From: an uncultured Neglectibacter sp.
GTDB taxonomy: Bacteria > Bacillota > Clostridia > Oscillospirales > Acutalibacteraceae
Assembly (NCBI GenBank): GCA_904419785.1
Contig: CAJFSY010000008.1
Coordinates: 62,001 to 126,000 of the forward strand
Reading direction: 5' to 3'
Length of the DNA stretch: 64,000 nt
Under the pieces are notes generated by a model that did no database searches, was not told the DNA's origin, and saw nothing but the letters and a program-made list of their open reading frames with translations. Position numbers and translations under genes: made by a program. Below are positions 25,975 through 34,982 of this stretch, piece after piece; position 1 is the first letter of the stretch; each line of letters starts with the position of its first letter.

Positions 25975-27345
25975 TCATTCCAAAATGACCCGGAACTGAC
26001 GTTTTATACGGGCGATGGCCCGCAGATAGGTTTCGTCCTGGGTGAGGGTCTGCATCCCGTAGACCAAGTCGCCTTGAGCCGCCAACAGTTCATAGCCGCT
26101 GGTCTCTCCCCGGCTGTTCCAGGCGGAACGGGTGAACACCCGCACAGAGAACAAAGGCGACCCTAAAAGCTGGGAACCGTCCTCGCCGGTGACCACTTCC
26201 GTATAGGTCACCGTGCGGGTGGAGGTGTTATTGGAAGCGGAAATTTTGCCTATCAAGGAATCCGGCAGGGGAAACCAGTAATTTTCCGCCAGGTTCATCA
26301 AAGTGGTAAGGGCTGTGTAATAGTCCGACGGCGGCTGGATGTTGCTCCACTCCACCATATAGCAGGTAGAATCCAAAGAGACCCCTTCGGGCAGCCCCGG
26401 AAGCCTTGTGGCAACAGGGATTTCCAGCAGCCCGTCCCCGTTGATATCCTGGCAGACAAACACCGCCGCCGAGGAACGGGAAAAAGGGTTTTGGTAGGTT
26501 TCTGTGTTTACCCCTGGAGGGCCGTTTTTCAAAAGGCCGTTTTCTAGGTAAAAAAGCTGGGTGGTCATGCTGCCGTCGGCTTTGGCGCCGTCCACAGCCA
26601 CCCCGTTGAGGGTGCGGCTCAGTTTCCCAAAATGGATGGACGTATAGCTGGTGATGGAATTGTCTGCATTGGCTGTGTAAAGCTCTTTCAGGGAATCCCC
26701 TTGCCAGGCGTAGACGTGAGCCAAAGCGGGAAGGGCCTCGTCGCCTTCTTCTTCGGCAGGCAGATATCTATCCACGGTGAACACTTCGTTTACCTTGTCG
26801 CCGTCAAGGTCGGTGACAGCCATTTCTCCATACGTGCCCAAGGCGTATTCCGCAACATTGCCATCTTGATACAGATAGGCCGAAACAGCGGCGGTGCGGC
26901 CAGTGGTACCGGCGGCGCTTCCCCAGCCGATGAGCACGTCCTCTTTTTGGTCGCCGTTCAAATCCCCGAAGCATACCAGGTCCACCTGGGTGGCGGTGTT
27001 TGTGAAGGAGGCCGCGGTGTGCCAGCCATGTTCCGATTTTTCCAAAAAGTAGACCTCTACGCCTTGGTCCAGGGCAACAAACCCAATGGCGTCGGAAACG
27101 CCGTCGCCGGTCCAGTCCCGCATAATAATGGCCGACCGGTTTTCGCCACGTTTTGGGTAGACGAATTGAAGCTCTTGCCGGTCGCCTTGCAAAAGCTCGT
27201 AAATATCTTGTTGCTCCAGGTTGGCCCGGGGCGGGGACATAAGGTTCTGCGGGTCCAGCCCAGAGAAGGAGCAGCCTGTCTGTGTCAGGCAGAGAGCGGC
27301 GCCCAAAGACAAAGCAGCCAGCTTTTTCCAAAAACGCCCATACAT
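25975..27345 (-). CDS. VCBS/FG-GAP-like repeat lipoprotein
   Basis: A 456-residue exported protein. The signal peptide ends in LTQTGCSF, so C25 should be lipidated. The mature part carries calcium-binding-like repeats of the FG-GAP/VCBS kind: DWTGDGVSDAIGF, GDLNGDQKEDVLI, TDLDGDKVNEVFTV and QDINGDGLLEIPVA, suggesting a beta-propeller on the outer membrane face. It lies 76 bases upstream of the response regulator on the same strand and may supply the ligand-sensing part of that system, though only proximity supports this. A short GC hairpin with TTTT just after its stop could partly uncouple it from the regulator. Confidence 0.82.
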   Translation of the reverse strand: MYGRFWKKLAALSLGAALCLTQTGCSFSGLDPQNLMSPPRANLEQQDIYELLQGDRQELQFVYPKRGENRSAIIMRDWTGDGVSDAIGFVALDQGVEVYFLEKSEHGWHTAASFTNTATQVDLVCFGDLNGDQKEDVLIGWGSAAGTTGRTAAVSAYLYQDGNVAEYALGTYGEMAVTDLDGDKVNEVFTVDRYLPAEEEGDEALPALAHVYAWQGDSLKELYTANADNSITSYTSIHFGKLSRTLNGVAVDGAKADGSMTTQLFYLENGLLKNGPPGVNTETYQNPFSRSSAAVFVCQDINGDGLLEIPVATRLPGLPEGVSLDSTCYMVEWSNIQPPSDYYTALTTLMNLAENYWFPLPDSLIGKISASNNTSTRTVTYTEVVTGEDGSQLLGSPLFSVRVFTRSAWNSRGETSGYELLAAQGDLVYGMQTLTQDETYLRAIARIKRQFRVILE

Positions 27346-27432
27346 ATCGGCAGGCCCCTCCTTTCTGAATCACACAGCGGTCTCCCTTATAAAACCTGGG
27401 GGGCATGGCCGCCGGCGAAAATGGTTGGGAAT

Positions 27433-27438
27433 ATTATA
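27433..27438 (-). promoter_or_regulatory. -10 element for the VCBS lipoprotein / two-component unit
   Basis: Read leftward, TGCTATAAT is an extended -10 hexamer in an AT-rich gap. No good -35 is seen at 16-18 bases. The predicted start is near 27426. Confidence 0.5.
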
Positions 27439-27490
27439 GCATATTGTTGCGAAAAAATCATCAAGAAAGTGGGAGGAACACAACTGCTCG

Positions 27491-27519
27491 TTGACAAACC
27501 CTGGGGGTGGGGATAGAAT
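27491..27519 (+). promoter_or_regulatory. rsmE promoter
   Basis: TTGACA (27491-27496), 17 bases, TAGAAT (27514-27519). The first 14 bases, TTGACAAACCCTGG, are identical to those of the kinase promoter at 14528. Confidence 0.85.
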
Positions 27520-27542
27520 TTTAGAAAGAAAGGGGGAGCGCT

Positions 27543-28289
27543 ATGCCCAGATTTTTTGTGGACGAAACGCCCCAGGGCCAGTATTTCATCGGCGGGGAGG
27601 ATGGCCGCCACATTGCCAAATCCCTGCGGATGCGGCCGGGGGAAGAACTGACTTTGTGCGACGGCCAGGGCGCCGACTATTTTTGTACCGTCGTCTCTTG
27701 CGATGGGGAAGGAGCGTTGGTCCAGGTGGAGGGAAGCGCTCCCAGCAAAGGGGAGCCCCCCACGAAAGTAACCGTGTGCCAGTGCCTTGCCAAAGGGGAC
27801 AAAATGGAGACCGTAACCCAAAAGTCTGTGGAACTGGGGGCTTGGGAGATCTGGCCGGTGGAAAGCTCCCGGTGCGTGGTGCGGCTGGATGGGAAATCCG
27901 CCGGGAAAAAGACCGCCCGGCTGCAAAAGATCGCCCGAGAGGCCGCTATGCAGAGCGGCCGGGGAGCCATTCCCCAGGTGCTGGAACCCGCGCCTTTGAA
28001 GCAGGCTTTGGAAACCGCCGCGAAAGAAGGGGAAATCTTCTTTTTCTACGAGCGGGGCGAGGAAAGCCTGAAAGCCGCTCTGGCGTCGGCAGGGGAAAGA
28101 CTGTTTGTGTTCGTGGGGCCGGAAGGGGGATTCTCCCCGGAGGAGGCGGCCCTGGCCCAATCCCTGGGAGGGAAGCTCCTCACGTTAGGGCCCCGTATCC
28201 TCCGCACGGAGACCGCGCCCTTGGCGGCGTTATCCTGCATATTTTACGAGCGGGGCGACATGGAAGTGGAAAGGGGGAACCGGCAGTGA
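27543..28289 (+). CDS. rsmE: 16S rRNA (uracil1498-N3)-methyltransferase
   Basis: A SPOUT-fold methyltransferase acting on the decoding centre of the small ribosomal subunit. The 248-residue protein has the N-terminal PUA-like domain (MPRFFVDE, IGGEDGRHIAKSLRMRPGEELTL) and the C-terminal trefoil-knot motifs FVGPEGGFSPEEA and LGPRILRTETAPLAAL. Length and motifs are standard. ATG 27543 follows AAAGGGGG. Its stop overlaps the next start (GTGA), so the SDR gene is translationally coupled. Confidence 0.96.
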   Translation: MPRFFVDETPQGQYFIGGEDGRHIAKSLRMRPGEELTLCDGQGADYFCTVVSCDGEGALVQVEGSAPSKGEPPTKVTVCQCLAKGDKMETVTQKSVELGAWEIWPVESSRCVVRLDGKSAGKKTARLQKIAREAAMQSGRGAIPQVLEPAPLKQALETAAKEGEIFFFYERGEESLKAALASAGERLFVFVGPEGGFSPEEAALAQSLGGKLLTLGPRILRTETAPLAALSCIFYERGDMEVERGNRQ

Positions 28290-29011
28290 AAAACGTGCTG
28301 GTGACTGGTGCTTCCGGGGGCATTGGAAGGGCCATTGCCCTGGAGCTTGCCCGCCGGGGCTGGTCAGTGGCCCTTCAATACCGGCGGAACCAGCAAGCCG
28401 CGGAAGAGCTGGAAAGGGAGATTCTCCGGCTGGGGGGCAGCGGGAAAGCTTATCAGGCGGACTTGACCGACGAAGCCCAGGTGGAGGATTTGTTTGCCGC
28501 CGCCGAGAGGGATTTGGGCTTTTTGGAAGGTCTGGTGAACAACGCCGGATCAGCCTGGAAAGGATTGTTCACCGACATGACCCTGGCCGACTGGCGCGGG
28601 GTGATGGACGCCGACCTGACCAGCGTGTTTTTGTGCTGCCGCCGTGCCTTGCCTTCCATGATACGCCAAAAGCGGGGGAGCATTGTAAATGTGAGTTCCA
28701 TGTGGGGCCAGGTGGGAGCTTCCTGCGAGGCGGCCTATTCGGCGGCCAAAGCGGGGGTCATTGGCCTGACGAAAGCCTTGGCAAAAGAGGAAGGGCCTTC
28801 GGGGGTGCGGGTCAACTGCCTGGCCCCCGGGGTGATCGATACCCCCATGAACGGGGATTTATCCCAGGAGGATCTGGACGCCCTCCGGGAGGAGACGCCC
28901 CTGGAGCGGATCGGCACACCGGAGGAAACGGCGAAAGCGGCGGCGTTCCTGCTGGAACAGGAGTTCCTTACCGGGCAGGTGCTGGGGCTCAACGGGGGCC
29001 TGGTGATTTGA
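28286..29011 (+). CDS. Short-chain dehydrogenase/reductase (FabG-like)
   Basis: A 241-residue NAD(P)-dependent oxidoreductase. The nucleotide-binding TGASGGIG is at 7-14, the NNAG motif follows (LVNNAGSAW), and the catalytic serine and YxxxK appear in VNVSSMWGQVGASCEAAYSAAKAG. It resembles FabG (3-oxoacyl-ACP reductase), but the true fabG lies in the fab cluster 3.3 kb on, so this is likely a paralogue with another substrate. GTG 28286 is chosen because AAAGGGGG (28270-28277) precedes it and it overlaps the rsmE stop. Gap 29012-29087 holds no gene. Confidence 0.88.
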   Translation: MKNVLVTGASGGIGRAIALELARRGWSVALQYRRNQQAAEELEREILRLGGSGKAYQADLTDEAQVEDLFAAAERDLGFLEGLVNNAGSAWKGLFTDMTLADWRGVMDADLTSVFLCCRRALPSMIRQKRGSIVNVSSMWGQVGASCEAAYSAAKAGVIGLTKALAKEEGPSGVRVNCLAPGVIDTPMNGDLSQEDLDALREETPLERIGTPEETAKAAAFLLEQEFLTGQVLGLNGGLVI

Positions 29012-29087
29012 AAACGCTTCCCTGAGGGGAGGGCTTTCTCGAAAAGCCGTAAAAGGGCATGGTCCCTTTGGAAAGAATGGGGAGGGT

Positions 29088-29116
29088 TTGACAAATCCTC
29101 CCTTTTCTTATAAAAT
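29088..29116 (+). promoter_or_regulatory. Promoter of the fab-acc cluster
   Basis: TTGACA (29088-29093), 17 bases, TAAAAT (29111-29116). The predicted leader to fabH is about 95 bases. I see no clear FapR or FabT palindrome in it. Confidence 0.8.
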
Positions 29117-29217
29117 AAAGAGGTTAAGCTCCCCCAGGGAAAACGGCTGGAAATCCGGGCGCAGAACCGAGGGGAAAGCGGTAGAAACTACAAGAAATTT
29201 GACAGGAGATTCGGGAT

Positions 29218-30174
29218 ATGAGCTTTCAGATTCTGGGTACAGGCAGCTTCACACCGGAAAGAGTTCTCACAAACGATGACCTTTCCAAGATGGTGGAAAC
29301 ATCGGACGAGTGGATTACAAAACGGGTGGGCGTGAAAGAGCGCCACGTGTGCACTACCGAGAGCAACACAGATATGGGTGTGGCCGCGTCCCTGGCGGCT
29401 TTGGAAAACAGCGGCGTGAAGCCTGAGGAGCTGGATCTGATTATCGGCGCCACCATCAGCGCCGACACCATTTCCCCCGGCTTGGCGGGCATGGTGCAGA
29501 ACCGCATTGGGGCTCATTGTCCCTGTTTTGATATGAATGTGGCCTGTCCGGGGTTCCTGTTCGCCCTGGATACGGCGGACGGCTTTTTTGCCCGGAAAAA
29601 GGTGAAGAAGGTGCTGGTGGTCAGCTCGGAACGCATGAGCGGCCTAACGGACTGGACCGACCGGAGCACCTGCGTGATTTTTGGGGACGGCGCCGGAGCG
29701 GCTGTGCTGGGAGAGGGGGACAATTACCTTTCCTCCACCCTGAGCACTATCGGAGGCGACGACGTGATTTCCATTGCCACCAAATGGGATAATTCCCCCT
29801 TCTATGAAAACGAGCTGAAAAAGAACTGCGTGATGATGGCGGGGCAAGAAACCTATAAATTCGCTGTTACTTCCATGGTGCGGGACGTGCGGCTGGTGAT
29901 GGAACAGGCCGGGATCACCGGGGAACAAGTGAAAGCTGTCATTCCCCACCAGGCCAACTACCGGATCATCAACGAGGCCCGCCGCCGCCTGCCGGAGATC
30001 GCCCCGGAGAAGTTCCTGATGAACATCGACCGTTATGGCAACACCTCCTCTGCAAGCGAGCCCATCTTGCTGGATGAGGTTAACCGGCAGGGACTTCTGC
30101 AGCGGGGGGATTATGTGGTGCTCACCGCTTTTGGCGGCGGGCTGTCTACAGCGGCTTGCGTAGTCCGCTGGTGA
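29218..30174 (+). CDS. fabH: 3-oxoacyl-ACP synthase III
   Basis: Starts fatty-acid synthesis by condensing acetyl-CoA with malonyl-ACP. In the 318-residue thiolase-fold protein, the active-site cysteine is C110 (NVACPGFLFALD). The histidine lies in VIPHQANYRI and the asparagine in DRYGNTSSAS, completing the Cys-His-Asn triad. ATG 29218 follows CAGGAG. First gene of a ten-gene fab-acc run. In relatives acpP commonly follows fabH; here the next 155 bases hold no ACP gene, only a short hairpin (GTCGG/CCGAC). Confidence 0.96.
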   Translation: MSFQILGTGSFTPERVLTNDDLSKMVETSDEWITKRVGVKERHVCTTESNTDMGVAASLAALENSGVKPEELDLIIGATISADTISPGLAGMVQNRIGAHCPCFDMNVACPGFLFALDTADGFFARKKVKKVLVVSSERMSGLTDWTDRSTCVIFGDGAGAAVLGEGDNYLSSTLSTIGGDDVISIATKWDNSPFYENELKKNCVMMAGQETYKFAVTSMVRDVRLVMEQAGITGEQVKAVIPHQANYRIINEARRRLPEIAPEKFLMNIDRYGNTSSASEPILLDEVNRQGLLQRGDYVVLTAFGGGLSTAACVVRW

Positions 30175-30329
30175 ATTTGTCAATTTACCAGCGGACCGGG
30201 AGTGTGGCTCTTTCGTCGGAAGGATACCGACGAAACCGCCAAACAGGGCCAGTGGTAAGTGATGTATGGGAAAAACGAGAGATTGAGATATGCCGGGTGT
30301 CCGGCAATATTGAGAAAGGAAGGATCGTT

Positions 30330-31274
30330 ATGATTAGAACGCCCATCTGTGACCTTTTGGGCATCCAATACCCGATTTTCCAAGGCGGCATGGCTTGGAT
30401 CTCCGACGGCAAGCTGGCAGCGGCTGTGTCCAACGGCGGCGGCCTGGGAATTATTTCCGCCATGAACGCCAACGCCGAATATTTGAAAAAGCAGATCGAT
30501 CTGGCCCGCAGCCTGACCGATAAGCCTTTTGGCGTGAACATCATGCTTATGTCCCCCTTCGCGGAAGAGGTGGCCAAGCTGGTAGCCGAAGAAAAAGTGG
30601 CCGTTGTCACTACCGGAGCAGGCAACCCCTCCCGGTATATGCCCATGTGGCTGGAAGCGGGCATCAAAGTGATTCCCGTGGTGGCTTCGGTGTCTATGGC
30701 CCGGCTGGTGACTAAGGCCGGCGCCGCCGCAATCATCGCCGAGGGCGGAGAATCCGGCGGGCACGTAGGGGACCTGACCACCATGGTGCTGGTGCCTCAG
30801 GTGTGCGACGCTACCGATCTGCCTGTGCTGGCAGCCGGCGGCATCGGCGACGGCCGGGGCATCGCGGCGGCCTTTATGCTGGGCGCTGTGGGCGTTCAGG
30901 TGGGCACCCGGTTCCTGGTGGCCGAGGAATGCGGCGTCCATCCCAACTACAAGAAAAAAGTGCTGAAAGCCAACGATATCGCCACCATGGTCACCGGCAA
31001 ACGGCTGGGCCATCCGGTGCGGCAGATCAAGAACCAGTTCGCCAAGGATTACGCCAAGGCCGAATACAGCCAGATCTCTGATGAAGAGCTGGAGAAGCTT
31101 GGCAGCGGCGCTTTGTACCGGGCCGCTGTGGAAGGCGACGAAAAGACCGGCGACTTCCTGGCCGGGCAGATCGCCGGTATGGTGAATAAAGAGCAGCCCG
31201 CCGCCGAGATCATCCAAGAGATGTTCCAGCAGGCGGAAGAGGTGCTGAAAGGAGCGGGCAAATGGGTAAAATAG
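30330..31274 (+). CDS. fabK: Enoyl-ACP reductase II (FabK, FMN-dependent)
   Basis: Reduces trans-2-enoyl-ACP with NADH and FMN; an alternative to triclosan-sensitive FabI. The 314-residue TIM barrel has the family motifs YPIFQGGMAWISDGKLAAAVSNGGGLG and EGGESGGHVG, and the FMN-phosphate site AAGGIGDGRG. The catalytic-region histidine lies in GESGGH. ATG 30330 (MIRTPICDLLGI) follows GAAAGGAAGG; in-frame ATGs upstream lie in non-coding sequence. It overlaps fabD by 13 bases. No fabI is present in the window. Confidence 0.95.
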   Translation: MIRTPICDLLGIQYPIFQGGMAWISDGKLAAAVSNGGGLGIISAMNANAEYLKKQIDLARSLTDKPFGVNIMLMSPFAEEVAKLVAEEKVAVVTTGAGNPSRYMPMWLEAGIKVIPVVASVSMARLVTKAGAAAIIAEGGESGGHVGDLTTMVLVPQVCDATDLPVLAAGGIGDGRGIAAAFMLGAVGVQVGTRFLVAEECGVHPNYKKKVLKANDIATMVTGKRLGHPVRQIKNQFAKDYAKAEYSQISDEELEKLGSGALYRAAVEGDEKTGDFLAGQIAGMVNKEQPAAEIIQEMFQQAEEVLKGAGKWVK

Positions 31275-32176
31275 CCTTTGTTTTCGCGGGCCAGGGCGCC
31301 CAATACAGCGGCATGGGCCAGTCTTTGTGTGAAGCAAGCCCCGCCGCCAAAGCTGTGTTTGACGTGGCGGACAAGCTGCGTCCCGGCACTTCTCAGCAGT
31401 GCTTTACCGGCACGGCGGAAGAGCTTTCCATCACAAAGAACACCCAGCCCTGCCTCTACTGCGTAGACCTGGCGGCAGCCAAGGCGTTGGAAGAAGCGGG
31501 CGTCCACCCCGACTATGTGGCGGGCTTCTCCCTGGGAGAGATCGCCGCGCTGGCTTACGCCGGTGTGTTCACCGAAGAGCAAGGGTTTTCTTTCGTGTGC
31601 AAGCGGGCCCAGGCCATGCAGAAGGCCGGAGAGGAAAATCCCGGAGCTATGGCCGCGGTGCTGAAACTGAAAAATGAGCAGGTGGAAGAGCTCTGCGCCG
31701 GATTTGAAAAAGTCTGGCCCGTGAACTACAACTGCCCTGGACAGCTGGTGTGCGCCGGAGAGAAATCCCAGATCGAGGAATTCTGCCAAAAGGTGGGGGA
31801 AGCCGGCGGCAAGGCCGTGCCCCTGGCTGTCAGCGGCGGGTTCCACTCCCCCTTTATGGAAAGCGCTTCTCAGACCCTTCAAGAGGAGCTGGGGGCCATG
31901 GAGCTCTCTGAGGCCAAGGTGCCGGTGTACGCAAACTTTACCGCGCGGCCCTATGACGAAACCGCCAAGGAACTTCTGACCCAGCAGGTGAAAAATCCGG
32001 TGCGCTGGCAGGAGACCGTGGAGGCTCTCCACAGCCTGGGAGTGGACACCTTTATCGAGTGCGGCCCGGGCAAGACCCTTTGCGGGCTGATCCGCAAAAC
32101 AGTGAAGGGTGTGAAAACCTTGAACGTGCAGGATGGGGAAAGCCTGCAAGCCGCTTTGGAGGCGCTCAAGGACTGA
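31262..32176 (+). CDS. fabD: Malonyl-CoA:ACP transacylase
   Basis: Loads malonyl units onto ACP. In the 304-residue protein, the nucleophile is S90 in GFSLGE; the usual histidine of GHSLGE is phenylalanine, a variant seen in some Firmicutes. The catalytic histidine lies in VSGGFHSPFM (near 200), and the oxyanion-side QGAQ motif is at 11-14. ATG 31262 is inside the fabK end and follows AAAGGAG, so translation is coupled. A 146-base gap with a small hairpin follows before fabG. Confidence 0.95.
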   Translation: MGKIAFVFAGQGAQYSGMGQSLCEASPAAKAVFDVADKLRPGTSQQCFTGTAEELSITKNTQPCLYCVDLAAAKALEEAGVHPDYVAGFSLGEIAALAYAGVFTEEQGFSFVCKRAQAMQKAGEENPGAMAAVLKLKNEQVEELCAGFEKVWPVNYNCPGQLVCAGEKSQIEEFCQKVGEAGGKAVPLAVSGGFHSPFMESASQTLQEELGAMELSEAKVPVYANFTARPYDETAKELLTQQVKNPVRWQETVEALHSLGVDTFIECGPGKTLCGLIRKTVKGVKTLNVQDGESLQAALEALKD

Positions 32177-32322
32177 GCCCGAAAACAGGACAAAAAGCAG
32201 AACGCCCCATAGGGGGAATCCGGCGGCAAGCCGGGACCTTGTGGGGATGACATAAAAAACAGACTAAAACCAAAGAAGGAAGCCGTTCCATAAGGGAAAG
32301 GGACGGATAGGAGGTCAGACAT

Positions 32323-33060
32323 ATGAAGCTGGAAGGAAAGATCGCGCTGGTGACCGGCGCTTCACAGGGCCTGGGCAAAGCCATTGCCCTCAAGCTGGCG
32401 GAAAACGGCGCGGATGTGGCCGTCATCTATGTGGGACCCCAGGAACCTGCCCTGGAAACCTGCAAAGAAATTGAAGCTCTGGGCCGCCGGGCGGTCAGCT
32501 ATCCCTGCGACGTGCGGGACGAAAAGGCCGTTGAGGAGACCGTGGAAGCGGTGAAGAAAGGTCTGGGCAAGGTAGACATCCTGGTGAACAACGCCGGAGT
32601 CACCCGGGACGGCTTGATGGTCACCATGAAGGACGAAGATTACGACATGGTGCTGGATATCAACCTGAAAGGCGCGTTCCACATGATCCGTGCCTGCTAC
32701 CGCGACTTTATGCGGAAGAAGTCTGGAAAGATCATCAATATCAGTTCCATTGCGGGCCTGGTGGGCAACGTGGGCCAAGTGAACTACGCCGCCAGCAAGG
32801 CGGGTCTCATCGGCATGAGCAAGTCTGTGGCAAAAGAGCTTGGCAGCCGCGGCGTGTGCTGCAACTGCATTGCCCCCGGTTTTATCGAGACCGCTATGAC
32901 CAAGGATATCAAAGAGGACAACCCCTTGCTGGTGCAGGTGCCCATGCGGAAGATGGGCACTCCCGAGGATGTGGCCAACCTGGCTTTGTTCCTGGCTTCT
33001 CCCGAGTCTGATTACATCACCGGCGAGACCATCCGCGTGGACGGAGGACTGGCCATATGA
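32323..33060 (+). CDS. fabG: 3-oxoacyl-ACP reductase
   Basis: NADPH-dependent ketoreductase of the elongation cycle, 245 residues. Cofactor motif TGASQGLGKAIA (about 11-22), NNAG (LVNNAGVTRDG), and catalytic S/Y/K in INISSIAGLVGNVGQVNYAASKAGLIG. The C-terminal motif [16 protein letters not shown] is typical of FabG. ATG 32323 follows GGAGGT. The last bases (ATGA) form the fabF start. Confidence 0.96.
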   Translation: MKLEGKIALVTGASQGLGKAIALKLAENGADVAVIYVGPQEPALETCKEIEALGRRAVSYPCDVRDEKAVEETVEAVKKGLGKVDILVNNAGVTRDGLMVTMKDEDYDMVLDINLKGAFHMIRACYRDFMRKKSGKIINISSIAGLVGNVGQVNYAASKAGLIGMSKSVAKELGSRGVCCNCIAPGFIETAMTKDIKEDNPLLVQVPMRKMGTPEDVANLALFLASPESDYITGETIRVDGGLAI

Positions 33061-34289
33061 GAAGAGTGGTAATTACCGGACTGGGATGCGTTACCCCTGT
33101 GGGCAACGATGTGCCCACTTTTTGGGAAAGTCTGAAAAGCGGGAAATGCGGCATTGGGCCCATCACCCACTTTGACGCCACCGACTATAAAGCCAAAGTA
33201 GCCGGCGAGGTGAAAGACTTCGACCCTCTGCAATACATGGAGAAATCCGACCTGCGGAAATATGACCTGTTCTGCCAGTATGCCATGGCCGCAGCCACCC
33301 AGGCTGTAGAGGAAAGCGGGATCAAAGGCACATTGCCCCCCGAGCGTATCGGCACATATTTCGGATCGGGCATCGGCGGTATGAGCACTTTTGCCGAAGA
33401 GCAGAACATACTTATGGAGAAGGGCCCCCGGCGGGTATCCCCCTTCTTCGTTCCCGGCATGATCATCAACATGGCTGGCGGCTTGATCGCCATTAAATAC
33501 AATTTCCAGGGAGCTTCCATTCCCATTGTCACCGCCTGCGCTACCGGCAACAACGCCATTGGCGAAGCGTACCGGGCGGTAAAGCACGGCTATTTGGACG
33601 CTGTGCTCACCGGCGGCGCGGAAGCGGCCATTATTCCCATCGGCGTGGCGGGCTTCTCCAACATGAAGGCCCTTTCCACCTGCGAGGACCCTGCCGCCGC
33701 CTGCACTCCCTTTGACGTCCGCCGCAGCGGTTTCGTCATGGGCGAGGGCGCCGGCGCTTTGATGCTGGAAGAATATGAGCACGCCAAGGCCCGCGGCGCC
33801 AAGATCTACGGTGAATTGTGCGGCTATGGCGTCACCTGCGACGCCCACCACATCACCGCCCCCCATCCGGAAGGCTTGGGCGGCGCGGCGGCCCTGACCA
33901 TGGCTTTGGAAGAGGCCGGCGGCTGTGAGGACCCCTCCAAGCTGTATATCAACGCCCACGGCACCAGCACGCCCCTCAACGACGCCTGCGAGACAAAGGC
34001 CATCAAGAAGGCTTTGGGAGAGGACGCTGCCAGAAAGTGCATGATCTCCTCCACCAAGTCCATGACGGGCCATATGCTGGGCGCGGCCGGAGCGGTGGAA
34101 GCCATCGCCAGCGTGCTGGCAGTAAAGGAAGGCATCGTGCCTCCCACCATCGGCTATCAGCAGCCCGACCCGGAGTGCGACCTGGATTACGTACCCAATG
34201 AGGCTCGTGAGGCCCAGATCGACCTGGCGCTTTCGGCGTCCTTGGGCTTTGGCGGACACAACGCCTATCTTGCTTTCCGGAGGGTTTGA
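33057..34289 (+). CDS. fabF: 3-oxoacyl-ACP synthase II
   Basis: The elongating condensing enzyme, 410 residues. The nucleophile is C161 ([14 protein letters not shown]), and the two active-site histidines are in [12 protein letters not shown] and [12 protein letters not shown]. The start [15 protein letters not shown] is canonical. Its ATG overlaps the fabG stop, so production of reductase and synthase is coupled. AccB begins 3 bases after the stop. No fabB was found; FabF may be the only elongation synthase here. Confidence 0.97.
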   Translation: MRRVVITGLGCVTPVGNDVPTFWESLKSGKCGIGPITHFDATDYKAKVAGEVKDFDPLQYMEKSDLRKYDLFCQYAMAAATQAVEESGIKGTLPPERIGTYFGSGIGGMSTFAEEQNILMEKGPRRVSPFFVPGMIINMAGGLIAIKYNFQGASIPIVTACATGNNAIGEAYRAVKHGYLDAVLTGGAEAAIIPIGVAGFSNMKALSTCEDPAAACTPFDVRRSGFVMGEGAGALMLEEYEHAKARGAKIYGELCGYGVTCDAHHITAPHPEGLGGAAALTMALEEAGGCEDPSKLYINAHGTSTPLNDACETKAIKKALGEDAARKCMISSTKSMTGHMLGAAGAVEAIASVLAVKEGIVPPTIGYQQPDPECDLDYVPNEAREAQIDLALSASLGFGGHNAYLAFRRV

Positions 34290-34291
34290 CA

Positions 34292-34738
34292 ATGGATGTA
34301 AAAAAGATTGAAAGTCTGGCAAGATTGATGCAGGAGACCGGTCTTACCGGCCTGGAGCTGGTAGAAGAAGGCATGGAACTGCGTTTGGAACGCAAGCAGG
34401 AAATCATCGCGGCCGCCCCTGTGGCGGCGGTAAACGCGCCGGTTGCCGGGCCTGAAATGCTGGGGGTCGTCTCTCAGGAAGAGGCCGCTCCTTCACAGAA
34501 AGAGGGCACTATGGTGCTTTCTCCCACTGTTGGCGTGTTTTACGCTTCTCCCTCCCCGGATAGCCGTCCCTTTGTGGAAGTGGGCGACCAGGTGAAGAAA
34601 GGCGACACGTTGTGCATCATCGAGGCCATGAAGCTGATGAACGAGATCCCCGCCGAGGTGGACGGCACCATTGCGGAGATCTGCGTGGGCAACGGCCAGG
34701 TGGTAGAGTATAACCAGCCCCTGTTCCGGATCGTCTAA
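34292..34738 (+). CDS. accB: Biotin carboxyl carrier protein of acetyl-CoA carboxylase
   Basis: Carries biotin between the carboxylase and transferase subunits. The 148-residue protein has an N-terminal helix region, an alanine/proline-rich linker (about 40-70), and a biotinyl domain with the attachment lysine K114 in [14 protein letters not shown] 34292 follows GGAGGG (34279-34284); a TTG at 34286 is too close to that site. A 244-base non-coding insert, mostly a dispersed repeat, separates it from fabZ. Confidence 0.96.
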   Translation: MDVKKIESLARLMQETGLTGLELVEEGMELRLERKQEIIAAAPVAAVNAPVAGPEMLGVVSQEEAAPSQKEGTMVLSPTVGVFYASPSPDSRPFVEVGDQVKKGDTLCIIEAMKLMNEIPAEVDGTIAEICVGNGQVVEYNQPLFRIV

Positions 34739-34739
34739 C

Positions 34740-34925
34740 CGGGGGTTGCACCCCTGGCAGGTCGCGCATGGGGGCGGCGGCTGAACGCCGCGCCTGTGCA
34801 GGACGACGGAGCGCGTCCGCGCCGTTAGCTTTCGCGGACAGCAAGCCAACGGTTTTCGGCGCTGCAAGTAAGCGCAGCGCACGGTTCCGCGTTTTGCCTC
34901 TGGTGCAACCAGAGGGTTGAAGGCG
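34740..34925. repeat. Dispersed GC-rich intergenic repeat, copy C, inside the fab-acc cluster
   Basis: The fullest copy: it joins the blocks seen separately in copy B (GGGGCGGCGGCT at 34771-34782, CGCCGCGCCTGTGC at 34786-34799) and copy A (CGCGGACAGC at 34833-34842, the 17-base AGTAAGCGCAGCGCACG at 34867-34883, then TCCGCG). It is flanked by GGGG/CCCC and CCTCTGGT/ACCAGAGG inverted repeats. No coding sequence and no terminator T run. Confidence 0.7.
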
Positions 34926-34982
34926 GCTAACAAGTTCTTTACCTGCTTTCTCTCAAGAAAGCGGGGTATGGAGGTTTATCCC

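Noticed and set aside
27491-28285. Long frame upstream of and continuous with the SDR gene
   Set aside because: It runs in another frame through rsmE, starts inside the promoter, and the SDR begins properly at GTG 28286.
29117-29217. FapR or FabT operator before fabH
   Set aside because: ATTTGACAGGAG is only a loose match to a FabT half-site, with no proper inverted partner.
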